DNA of 43,981 nt, taken from positions 1 to 43,981 of the forward strand of contig JAPPIT010000035.1 of assembly GCA_028820505.1 (NCBI GenBank), given 5' to 3'. This DNA is from Defluviicoccus sp. GTDB lineage: Bacteria; Pseudomonadota; Alphaproteobacteria; MPNO01. The translations under genes and the position numbers were made by a program. The notes under the pieces are model-generated. The model was not told where the DNA came from. It searched no databases and was given only the letters and a program-made list of their open reading frames with translations. Positions 32,604 through 40,235 of the stretch are shown here, in pieces. Numbering within the stretch: the first letter of the stretch is position 1; every line of letters begins with the position of its first letter.

Positions 32604-33517
32604 GCCAACTTCCCGACGATTCTTCCCTGACCCCTGCCCAGCTCGCCAAGGTGAAAGCAGAGGCTGAGCGCGCCTTGCGCGAGGCGGGGGTCATCGGCGT
32701 CCTGCCAACACCACTGGATGAAATCCTTACTGCCGCCCGTGTACAGGAAATTCACGAAGATGTGCTTAACGACAGCTTCCTCACCAAACTGCGCAAGAAA
32801 GCTGACAAAAAGCTAAAGCAAGCTCTATCCAAAGTCCTCGGAGTGTTTGACGCGGTCTCAAGCCTGATCTTCGTTGACCAACTGCTTGCTCCGGTAAAGA
32901 AGCGCTTTATCAGCCTGCATGAAGCTGCCCACGGCTTTCTTCCCTGGCAGCGCAGCATGTATCGAATTGTGGAAGATTGCGACAAGTCTCTGGACCCCGA
33001 GGCCGCGGACCTTTTTGACCGCGAAGCCAACGTATTCGCTTCTGAAGTCCTGTTTCAGAACGATACCTTTCACGATCTTGCGGTGGATAAGCCGTTTGAG
33101 ATCTGGACTCCAATTAGGCTTGCGAAGAAATTCGATGCTTCCCTGTACTCATCTATTCGTCAGTATGTCTCGAAAAGCGATCGCTGTTGCGTCGTTCTCG
33201 TTCTGAATCCTCCCCAGTTGTTGGAGCATTTCGGGTTCAGGGCTACTCTTCGCCGTGTTGTGTCGTCCAGCAAATTTGCAACTGTGTTCGACAATAGCCG
33301 CTGGCCACAGACCTATACGCCCGATGATCGGATCGGCCGTATGGTCCCGCTTGGCAAACGGCGATCATCCGGAAAGCAGGAGTTGTCCTTAACAGACGCT
33401 AACGGTGACCGCCATGATTGTATCGCCGAATCCTTCACTCAAAAGCATCAAGTCTTTATCCTTATTCATGTAACCGAGACACTTGGCCGGCCCAAAATAA
33501 TCTTGCCCGCCAGTTAA
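32600..33517 (+). CDS. ImmA/IrrE-family metallopeptidase
   Basis: 305 residues from the ATG at 32600, which overlaps the XRE stop; an in-frame ATG lies 15 bases earlier. The zinc site is SLHEAAHGFLP (HExxH at 107-111), with the second family motif DREANVFASEVLF (141-152) supplying the third ligand. The N-terminal 100 residues contain a helical region rich in lysine (KLRKKADKKLKQALSKVLG). The C-terminal 120 residues are probably a sensor domain. It probably cleaves the XRE regulator. Base use is AT-richer than the flanking chromosome. Convergent with the HNH gene, 6 bases apart. Confidence 0.88.
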   Translation: MSQLPDDSSLTPAQLAKVKAEAERALREAGVIGVLPTPLDEILTAARVQEIHEDVLNDSFLTKLRKKADKKLKQALSKVLGVFDAVSSLIFVDQLLAPVKKRFISLHEAAHGFLPWQRSMYRIVEDCDKSLDPEAADLFDREANVFASEVLFQNDTFHDLAVDKPFEIWTPIRLAKKFDASLYSSIRQYVSKSDRCCVVLVLNPPQLLEHFGFRATLRRVVSSSKFATVFDNSRWPQTYTPDDRIGRMVPLGKRRSSGKQELSLTDANGDRHDCIAESFTQKHQVFILIHVTETLGRPKIILPAS

Positions 33518-33523
33518 GCCATA

Positions 33524-34375
33524 TCAGGCTTCGGCCATAAGGACGTGAAGCTCACTGACTGTCAGGGGAGGGTTTCTTCTATGCACCACTGCATGGCAAT
33601 TCGGGCAGAGCGGGACAAGATCCCGAGCAGGGTCGATTATATATCCCGCACCAAGTTCCGATACTGGTGTGACGTGGTGAACCTCAACATATCCGGAAGC
33701 TAATGATCCGTAACGCATACCCATTTCCAGGCCACAACCCTTGCAGGCCGTTCCATGAATTGCTATCGCGGCCGCTCGATTTCTTTTGTCCCTTTCGTAT
33801 CGATTTGCCTTGACCGAGACAACGGAACCTTCTGGATAGCCAACTACTTCTGATTCCGTATTTTCAACGACTTCTTCAGTTGGAAGAATAGCAACAACGC
33901 CAGCCGAGAACCGGACAGTCCACTGGCAGACAATTTGGGCATCGGGTTCGCCTTCGTCAGTACCCAGTTCCAGTTGGCCCTTGTTCATCGAAAACAGCAG
34001 GCGATTCCAGTTCTGCGACCACACGTTTTCGTCATCAAACTCAAATCGTACGCCATTTATTTCAAGATCGATCTGCGCCCCCAGGCGACGACTGTCGGCC
34101 AGCACTGCAAGAAATGCCGACCGGCCCTCTGCTTCTGCGTTACCCATGTCCTCCAGAAGGGAGCCGGCAAACTTGCCGGGTTCAAACTCGATCCGAAGAC
34201 GCCTCCACTGGAGTGTCGTCCGAATACCAAAGGTATGGTCCGAAAGCAGACCCCGAGGGCGAAGCATATACCAGCGCTGGCCGTCGGCATCCACGCCGGT
34301 TTCAGCTTCGAACTCGAGCCCGGTTTGCCCCGTGATCGCCTTTGCCAGATGCTCGGGCTCAAGCGACGTCCGCAT
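33524..34375 (-). CDS. HNH endonuclease of the paraMORC restriction operon
   Basis: 283 residues. The C-terminal domain is a zinc-stabilised HNH nuclease: CKGCG (C211, C214), VEVHHVTPVSEL (H233, H234), DLVPLCPNCHAVVHR (C257, C260, H261, H265), as in McrA-type enzymes. The N-terminal 150 residues (LRPRGLLSDHTFGIRTTLQWRRLRIEFEP) are an unrecognised, probably DNA- or protein-binding, beta-rich domain; a basic hinge (RYERDKRNRAAA) joins the two. ATG at 34375 behind GGAGG, overlapping the GHKL gene by 17 nt. It is the last gene and the clearest nuclease of the operon, so it is the likely cutting subunit. Confidence 0.88.
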   Translation of the reverse strand: MRTSLEPEHLAKAITGQTGLEFEAETGVDADGQRWYMLRPRGLLSDHTFGIRTTLQWRRLRIEFEPGKFAGSLLEDMGNAEAEGRSAFLAVLADSRRLGAQIDLEINGVRFEFDDENVWSQNWNRLLFSMNKGQLELGTDEGEPDAQIVCQWTVRFSAGVVAILPTEEVVENTESEVVGYPEGSVVSVKANRYERDKRNRAAAIAIHGTACKGCGLEMGMRYGSLASGYVEVHHVTPVSELGAGYIIDPARDLVPLCPNCHAVVHRRNPPLTVSELHVLMAEA

Positions 34376-35966
34376 CCTCGTCCGCCTCCGGTTCTGGCAG
34401 GCCTTCCACCAGCTTTCGCAGAATACGCGTCACCTCGTACCGCATGTCCTTGAACCCCTCAGCCGTCTTGTCGGTGGTCGCGCTGAGCTCCGCCACACAA
34501 AGCGCCCAAAGCAGCGAGTCCATTCCCTGCACAGTCACGCTGCTGTTCAGGTTGGGCACGTAGACCTTATGGTAGTAGGGATGCTGCGTATTGATGCGCA
34601 CCGCCTTGTGCCGTTCGATCACTGCCGGCTCAAATAGCAGTCCGTCCTCCACATCCTCGGCCGGCTGGACGAACACCTCACCTGGCCTCGCGGCCGAGCT
34701 GATCTTCAACTTCATCTTGAACAGGCCGTGTTCGTTCTTGACGGTCACCTCGCCTGTATTGGGATCACTTATGTTGACTTCGGCCCCTCCAACCTCCGCT
34801 TCCTTGTTCCGGATCGAGTTGTTCGAGGCCTCGTGGGCGTTCTTTGCCTTGTCGGCAATATCTTTCTTCCGTCCCTGGCGGTATCGACGATTGGCCTCGC
34901 GGCGCGGTGCTGTCAGAAACTGGTCCTTCAACCAGTTCCAGAGTTCATCGTTGAGGATGATCTGTGATTTCTTGATATCGAGATGGAACGCGTCGTCCAG
35001 TTTGTGATCGAAGGAGAATTCGATCCTCAACAGGGTGCTGTGCGGTTCCTTCTGGAACATGTTCAGCCAATCGGCTTCATGAATCAGCCGCTCTTCCCGG
35101 TAAATGTAAAGACCCTGCATGTTCGACGAGAGCCTCGCCGCTTTCGCCAGCTTGTCATCCGGGAATTCTTCGCGGCGCGGCAGGATGTATGCCCGAACAC
35201 GAAACTTGGCCCCCGTGCCTTCCACCTCGACCGAGTCTTCGGCTACCAGTTCTGACAGCGCTTTCTGAAACGGATCCCACGGGGCAACCCGTTCTCCGTT
35301 CACCCTGATTTCGACGTTCCGTGCACGGCTGTCCGACTTGTCCAGGAATCGCTGATAGGTCATCGCGATGTGCTCGCTGAGTTCCCGACAGCGCTTCTTC
35401 AGCGCCCTGCGTGCATAACTGCCTGCAGGATCCTGATAATCCCTCAGCAATCGGTCGACCTTGTTCCAGAGAACAACGGTACCCGCCGAATCCGGCGCCA
35501 ACTCGTTGAGATGTTCGAGCGCCTCTTCGTCCGGTTCATCCGACATTTGCAGGAGCCACTGCTCGCTCTCCACCACATGGTCAAGATCCCATGTCGCCAT
35601 CAGTGCCGGCGCATCGCCCGACGCGCGCGATATCAACGACAGGCGACGGCAGAAGGCCGTTGAGGCCGTCTTCAGGCCAAGCCCGTATTTGCCCAAGCTT
35701 GCCGGATCCGGCCGTTTGGGCGATCCGTACTGCATCGCTTGAACGAGTCCGCTCCTGTCCATGCCACAACCGTTGTCGGCGATAGACAGCTGAACATCCC
35801 CCCGAAAATCCTGTTCGACCCGCACACTTACCTTCTTCGCCCCTGCGGCAATCGAGTTGTCCACAAGGTCGGCAACGGCCGTTTCAAAGCTGTAGCCGGT
35901 GTCGCGCAGTCCTTCGATCGTCCGCCCGGGGTTGGGGATGGACTCGATACTTTCCATTCCGGACAT
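34359..35966 (-). CDS. GHKL ATPase of the prokaryotic MORC (paraMORC) type
   Basis: 535 residues. The N-terminal Bergerat fold is complete: N-box TAVADLVDNSIAA (D33, D36, N37), G1 IADNGCGMD (64-70) and G2 LGKYGLGLKTAS (91-102). A second, S5-like domain probably spans about 200-340 (IRVNGERVAPWDPF, SSNMQGLYIYREERLI). The rest contains a basic, coiled segment (EANRRYRQGRKKDIADKAKNAHEASN) and ends with an acidic tail. Such ATPases close around DNA on binding ATP; the bacterial relatives were described by Iyer and colleagues as MutL/MORC homologues in restriction systems with helicases and nucleases, which fits this operon. The ATG at 35966 follows AAGGAAGAGC. Confidence 0.88.
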   Translation of the reverse strand: MSGMESIESIPNPGRTIEGLRDTGYSFETAVADLVDNSIAAGAKKVSVRVEQDFRGDVQLSIADNGCGMDRSGLVQAMQYGSPKRPDPASLGKYGLGLKTASTAFCRRLSLISRASGDAPALMATWDLDHVVESEQWLLQMSDEPDEEALEHLNELAPDSAGTVVLWNKVDRLLRDYQDPAGSYARRALKKRCRELSEHIAMTYQRFLDKSDSRARNVEIRVNGERVAPWDPFQKALSELVAEDSVEVEGTGAKFRVRAYILPRREEFPDDKLAKAARLSSNMQGLYIYREERLIHEADWLNMFQKEPHSTLLRIEFSFDHKLDDAFHLDIKKSQIILNDELWNWLKDQFLTAPRREANRRYRQGRKKDIADKAKNAHEASNNSIRNKEAEVGGAEVNISDPNTGEVTVKNEHGLFKMKLKISSAARPGEVFVQPAEDVEDGLLFEPAVIERHKAVRINTQHPYYHKVYVPNLNSSVTVQGMDSLLWALCVAELSATTDKTAEGFKDMRYEVTRILRKLVEGLPEPEADEDADVA

Positions 35967-35976
35967 GCTCTTCCTT

Positions 35977-36405
35977 TCAGATATTGACCACTTTCCACCC
36001 GGCGCCCAATCGGATAACAGTTTCCCCTGCCTCGTTCATTGACACGGGCTGCTCATTCGAGCGTCGGTAAGAAATGGAGTAGTTGCCACCGCTATCCCGA
36101 TGCATCACGACTTCATCTCCGGTCGCCAGCCCCGACTCCCGGATATACCGCGTCATACGGGTAAGCCTGTATTCGTTGCGTGTGCCGCCAAAAAAGCCGT
36201 TGTTGTAGTAAATGAAAGCAAATTCCCAAAACCGCCCTGTAGCATCCTCGAAATGCAGATGAGCGCGAGGGTTGAGCTTAGATGCATCGAGCACGGGAAA
36301 AAACGAAAGAATACGTTTCTTCTTCGGTATCAGCAGCCCTGCCTGGTGACCACCGGTCTCTCCCGAGTCATTCGCACTCAGAACTTTGGAAATCGTCAGT
36401 TCCAT
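35977..36405 (-). CDS. free-standing EcoRII N-terminal-type DNA-recognition domain
   Basis: 142 residues, all one domain. SANDSGETGGHQAGLLIPKKK, FEDATGRFWEFAFIYYNNG, GGTRNEYRLTRMTRYIRESG and GDEVVMHRD reproduce the DNA-binding pseudobarrel (B3-like) N-terminal domain of EcoRII, which reads CCWGG. The catalytic C-terminal domain of EcoRII is entirely absent, so this is a recognition factor without its own nuclease. It probably supplies sequence specificity to the HNH nuclease, paraMORC and SNF2 proteins. ATG at 36405 overlaps the SNF2 stop (TGATG); a TTG directly in front is also possible. It ends 10 bases before the GHKL gene. Confidence 0.85.
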   Translation of the reverse strand: MELTISKVLSANDSGETGGHQAGLLIPKKKRILSFFPVLDASKLNPRAHLHFEDATGRFWEFAFIYYNNGFFGGTRNEYRLTRMTRYIRESGLATGDEVVMHRDSGGNYSISYRRSNEQPVSMNEAGETVIRLGAGWKVVNI

Positions 36406-38318
36406 CAAGTACCAACCGATCTTGTAGCCGATGGTGAGCGCTCCAGCGCTGCCATAATGTCCTGGTAGTCCTCTTCCTTGCCCTCCACCCCGATCACCGC
36501 TGATTCGGCAATGTCCCGTTTGCGCCGCAACCGCTCATCCATGACTTCTTCAACTGTTCCCGCGCAAATCAGTCGCCGCACAGTCACGGGACGTTCCTGT
36601 CCTCGTCTATGTGCCCGTGCCGATGCCTGGTCTTCAAGTGCGGGGTTCCATTCAGGATTGTAGTGAATGACATGGTTCGCAGCTGTTATGTTCAATCCCG
36701 AGCCCCCAGCCCGGGGATTCAGGACCAGCACCGCGGATCCGCCATATCCGGAAAACATGTCAATGAGGGGCTGCCGGTCCTCAGTGTCCAGACGCCCGTC
36801 AAGCGTTGCAGACATCGCGCCAAGTTGACTTGAAATCATGTTTGCAATCAGGTCTGCCATCTTGGTGTACGAAGTGAACACAAGCACCTTCTCGCCAAGG
36901 GCGAATATTTCCTCCAGCAATTCCTTAAGGCGCTCAAACTTAGAGAATGTTTCCGCTTGAAAACTCCACTCGTTACCCAAGACATGGGGATGGGCACAAA
37001 ACTGTCTGAGTTTTCCCAAGGAAACCAGTGTCGCCGCCGCCCCGTATCCCGCTAGAACCTTTTCGCGCACTTCATCGTATGCGCAAGCCTCAGCCTCGTT
37101 CAACTCCAGAATCTCCGGGATGTCGATACGCTCCGGAAGATCACGGGCGACCTCCGACACACGTCGGCGCAGCATCAAGGGCGTCACGAGCGGTTCCAGC
37201 CTGGCCGCTGCTTCGGCGTCCTCCGCATACCGTGCCTCAAAGCTCTTCAGGTCACCTAGGTATCCGGGCAACGCAAAATCCATGATGGACCAGAGATCCC
37301 GCAATCGATTCTCGACCGGAGTCCCGGTAACCGCCAATCCCGCCTTGCGCCCAATCTGCTTGACCGACTTCGTGCGAAGGGCATCCGGATTCCGGATGTT
37401 CTGTGCCTCGTCGAGCACAACCACATTCCAGTCGACCATCTTCAGCAATGACAGATCCCGAACCGCTGTGTCATAGGAGGAGACAACGACATCGAAGCCC
37501 TGCAGTTCAACCGGCCTCCCGGTTCGCTCGCTCCCGTGGTGCTTGAGCGACCGGAAGTCCGGACAGAACCTCGCGATTTCGCGCATCCAGTTTTCCAGCA
37601 GCGACCCTGGCGCCAGCACCAGCGCCCCGCCTGAACCAAGCTTCCCACCGGGATCGCGCAACGCGCAGATCACCTGCAAAGTCTTGCCCAGCCCCATTTC
37701 ATCGGCCAGCAACCCGCCCAGTTCCTCCCGCATGAGGAAACGGAGCCATTGCCAGCCATCGCGCTGGTAGGGGTAGAGACTCGCCGTTATCCCTTCCGGA
37801 CCCTGATCGGTTCGGGTCCCAAAGATCAACTTTGTCAGCGCATCGTCCGGAAGCCGATCGATAACCGGTGCACCTTCGACCGCCGCCCTCTTCAAAGCCA
37901 GAATTCCCGCGAGACTTCGCGACCGTGCCGCATCCGGGTCATATCCGCTCTGCTCCAGCAACTCCGCAAGGTCGCCGGCACTCCCGGGTACGCCGGGATA
38001 CCAAACTCGCTCATGCACAACGTGCCCGCGAGCCGCCGCTTCCCTCGACACCGGGAAAGTCCTGCCCTTCTGGGTGCGGGCCTCGAACGCAACAACGGGC
38101 CAGTCTGAATCCGCGCCGCCCACAATTACCGCGGCCAGTTCGACCGGATACCGGGAAAACCGAAGCATGTCCGCGTCGCCGCACTTGCCAGCCGGCAGAT
38201 CCGGCCAGGTTGGACCCTGTTCAATAACGGACGCGTAAACCTGGTTCGCGTCTGCAGCAATCCGCGCTTCGCCATCGGCTATCTCCAGCACGTCCCCGTT
38301 CAGCACCCAGCGTTTCAT
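36405..38318 (-). CDS. SNF2-family DNA translocase/helicase
   Basis: 637 residues. After an N-terminal domain of about 190 residues, the SF2 motor shows all motifs: YPYQRDGWQWL (Q), LADEMGLGKTLQ (I), VVVSSYDT, VVLDEAQNIRN (II), VTGTPVENRLRDLW (III), KVLVFTSYTKMADL (IV), LNPRAGGSGLNITAANHVIHY (V) and DQASARAHRRGQERPV (VI). It should translocate on double-stranded DNA, probably to carry or activate the nuclease or find target sites. The ATG at 38318 overlaps the Vsr stop (ATGA); an open frame upstream overlaps vsr and is ignored. Confidence 0.92.
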   Translation of the reverse strand: MKRWVLNGDVLEIADGEARIAADANQVYASVIEQGPTWPDLPAGKCGDADMLRFSRYPVELAAVIVGGADSDWPVVAFEARTQKGRTFPVSREAAARGHVVHERVWYPGVPGSAGDLAELLEQSGYDPDAARSRSLAGILALKRAAVEGAPVIDRLPDDALTKLIFGTRTDQGPEGITASLYPYQRDGWQWLRFLMREELGGLLADEMGLGKTLQVICALRDPGGKLGSGGALVLAPGSLLENWMREIARFCPDFRSLKHHGSERTGRPVELQGFDVVVSSYDTAVRDLSLLKMVDWNVVVLDEAQNIRNPDALRTKSVKQIGRKAGLAVTGTPVENRLRDLWSIMDFALPGYLGDLKSFEARYAEDAEAAARLEPLVTPLMLRRRVSEVARDLPERIDIPEILELNEAEACAYDEVREKVLAGYGAAATLVSLGKLRQFCAHPHVLGNEWSFQAETFSKFERLKELLEEIFALGEKVLVFTSYTKMADLIANMISSQLGAMSATLDGRLDTEDRQPLIDMFSGYGGSAVLVLNPRAGGSGLNITAANHVIHYNPEWNPALEDQASARAHRRGQERPVTVRRLICAGTVEEVMDERLRRKRDIAESAVIGVEGKEEDYQDIMAALERSPSATRSVGT

Positions 38319-38782
38319 GCCGGAGGCGCTCCCGTGATTTCCGCTTCGGCCTCGCTTCCCTTGATCCATTGCTCAGCCCGACCGAGGACGGATTCGAAGT
38401 CAATCCTCCATTTCCCCTTGAGAGCGCATTCCCATATGACAAGCCTTCTCCAACCCTGTTCTTCCAGAGCGGTCCGCACTTCCCGGTCTCGCTCTACGTT
38501 CCGCGTGATTTTCGTCCTCCAGAATTCGGGCCGCGTCGACGGAAACTTGAAAAGGTGGCACTCGTGACCGTGCCAGAAACAGCCATGGACGTAGATCGCT
38601 GCACGATACCTGGGCAAAACGAGATCCGGCCTGCCAGGCACCTCTGCTGAGTGCAGACGGAATCTGAATCCCATCCGGTGCAGGCCCCGCCTTACCATCA
38701 TCTCCGGCTTGGTGTTCTTGCTTCGGATGCCGGACATCATCCGGCTGCGCGTTTCCGGATCGACTACATCAGGCACGAACAA
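38315..38782 (-). CDS. vsr: very short patch repair endonuclease
   Basis: 155 residues, typical of Vsr. TRSRMMSGIRSKNTKPEMMVRRGLH is the N-terminal signature. RPDLVLPRYRAAIYVHGCFW-HGHEC contains the catalytic Asp (D53) and His residues (H71, H73) and a zinc-site Cys (C75); VIWECAL carries the second zinc cysteine. Vsr nicks 5' of the T in T:G mismatches left by deamination of 5-methylcytosine in CCWGG-type sites, so its presence supports a C5 methylase with that specificity. The start is TTG (38782) or GTG (38776), both inside the methyltransferase 3' end; the overlap and GAGAAGG favour the TTG. Confidence 0.93.
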   Translation of the reverse strand: MFVPDVVDPETRSRMMSGIRSKNTKPEMMVRRGLHRMGFRFRLHSAEVPGRPDLVLPRYRAAIYVHGCFWHGHECHLFKFPSTRPEFWRTKITRNVERDREVRTALEEQGWRRLVIWECALKGKWRIDFESVLGRAEQWIKGSEAEAEITGAPPA

Positions 38783-40010
38783 GAACCTTCTCGTCGTCCC
38801 GACTCTCGGCCACCGCTTCTGTGAGCCAGGGACGCATGTGCCGGGCGATCATCTCCACGACAGGAACGACAACGGCGTTTCCGAACTGCTTGTATGCCTG
38901 AGTATCCGACACGGGGATCTTGAACCGCTTGTCGTCCGTGACGTCGAATCCCATCAGTCGGGCGCATTCCCGCGGAGTGAGCCGCCGGGGATTTCTCCTG
39001 CCACCCTGTCTGACCAGAATTTCCGATCCATCCTTGAAATAGCGTGCAGACAATGTGCGCGCGACGTCGTCCTTCCCGACCAGGCCATATCCAAACCCAT
39101 TGCCCCTTGCACGGTGCTTCCGGGCATACCCTTGCAAGTAGCGCCATAGATGATCGGACAGCGTGTACTTGCTGGACACGTTTGCGGTCGGCCCCCGTGT
39201 GAAGGGCTCCTCGGGCGCTTCCGACCCGTCTTCCGGATGTAGGATTGAACCAAGTCTCGGCCCGGCAGCCGAATCCGGCACCGCGACATCGTCAAAGTCG
39301 AATCCGTTGGGCTCCCTGAAACCCGCAATGAAAATTCGTTCCCGATGCTGCGGAACGAACCCCTTCGCATCAATTACGCGACAGTCGACCTGGTAGCCGA
39401 GCTCATTTTCCAGCGCACTCCGGATCACCCGGAAGGTACGGCCCCGGTCATGGCTGACCAGATTCTTGACGTTCTCCAGCAAGAACGCCTTGGGCCGGTG
39501 ATGTTCAAGGATTCGAGCAACGTCAAAGAACAGGGTGCCTTGGGCATCACAGTGGAATCCATGCCGCTGCCCAAGCGCATTCTTCTTTGACACTCCTGCA
39601 AGCGAGAATGGCTGACAGGGAAACCCCGCCAGCATGACATCGTGGGTTGGTATCGCGTTTGCAGGGATCGCCCGGATATCCCCGGCAATTTCATGGTCGC
39701 AGACGTTGTTCGCCAGATAGGTCTTTACGCAGTACTTGTCCCACTCAGAGGTAAAGACGCATTTTCCTCCAATCGCCTCGAAGCCCCGCCGAAGACCCCC
39801 GATTCCTGCGAACAGATCAATGAAGCTGAACCTGCCTTCCGATCGTGGCCGGTCTGCCGCTGCTCGACGTAGGTACAGCACCGCGGCTCGCCGGGGCGTC
39901 CCTTCGCCGGTTTCCCACCGATAGATCGTTCGTTCACAGTAGCCGAGCGCCTGCGTTGCCTCCGCAATGGTCAGACCCGCAGCCTTCCTGAGCCTAGAGA
40001 ACTCGGTCAT
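38769..40010 (-). CDS. dcm: DNA (cytosine-5) methyltransferase, EcoRII/Dcm type
   Basis: 413 residues. Residues 4-45 are an XRE-like helix-turn-helix (LRKAAGLTIAEATQALGYCERTIYRWETG). The methylase motifs follow: I FIDLFAGIGGLRRGF, IV AGFPCQPFS (catalytic C132), VI LLENVKN, VIII QHRERIFIAGF, IX RRLTPRECARLMGF and X AYKQFGNAVVVPV. The target-recognition part SSKYTLSDHLWRYLQGYARK, HRARGNGFGYG and ARTLSARYFKDGSEIL is strikingly like M.EcoRII/Dcm, so the predicted site is CCWGG with the inner C methylated. M.EcoRII is known to repress its own gene through its N-terminal extension; the HTH here suggests the same. First gene of the operon. Confidence 0.93.
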   Translation of the reverse strand: MTEFSRLRKAAGLTIAEATQALGYCERTIYRWETGEGTPRRAAVLYLRRAAADRPRSEGRFSFIDLFAGIGGLRRGFEAIGGKCVFTSEWDKYCVKTYLANNVCDHEIAGDIRAIPANAIPTHDVMLAGFPCQPFSLAGVSKKNALGQRHGFHCDAQGTLFFDVARILEHHRPKAFLLENVKNLVSHDRGRTFRVIRSALENELGYQVDCRVIDAKGFVPQHRERIFIAGFREPNGFDFDDVAVPDSAAGPRLGSILHPEDGSEAPEEPFTRGPTANVSSKYTLSDHLWRYLQGYARKHRARGNGFGYGLVGKDDVARTLSARYFKDGSEILVRQGGRRNPRRLTPRECARLMGFDVTDDKRFKIPVSDTQAYKQFGNAVVVPVVEMIARHMRPWLTEAVAESRDDEKVLVRA

Positions 40011-40038
40011 AGTCCGCCCTCACTCATCTCTGGGATTC

Positions 40039-40103
40039 TTTATGACACATTTGCAGGAGAACATCAAGTGAACGATTTCTGTATGTTGTGGCTGTAGATC
40101 TAC
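40039..40103 (-). promoter_or_regulatory. candidate promoter and operator of the restriction operon
   Basis: On the minus strand TTGATG (40067-40062), a 17-base spacer and CATAAA (40044-40039) precede the methyltransferase by about 30 bases, giving a short leader with GAGGGCGG as ribosome-binding site. Upstream is a perfect 10-bp palindrome GTAGATCTAC (40094-40103), a possible operator for the HTH domain of the methyltransferase. The whole 225-base gap is AT-rich compared with the relaxase. Confidence 0.45.
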
Positions 40104-40160
40104 TTCCTACTGTATATGGTACGCGACATGATGTTTCGCTGTCTCGTGACACGCCTTCCG

Positions 40161-40176
40161 CTAGGACCCTTCCTAG
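40161..40176. terminator. small hairpin downstream of the relaxase gene
   Basis: CTAGGA-ccct-TCCTAG forms a perfect 6-bp stem with a 4-base loop, 60 bases after the relaxase stop. There is no T-run on the minus-strand side, so an intrinsic terminator is doubtful; it could instead be a protein-binding site. Confidence 0.25.
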
Positions 40177-40235
40177 ATGATCTTCTTGCTTCATATGCGA
40201 TGCACCGTCTGGGTTCCTCGCAGTCCATCCATCGA

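Noticed and set aside
36405-40010. DISARM or BREX as the identity of the restriction operon
   Set aside because: There is no DrmA/DrmB/DrmC, PglZ or BrxC-like protein; the gene set fits a MORC/EcoRII-N system instead.
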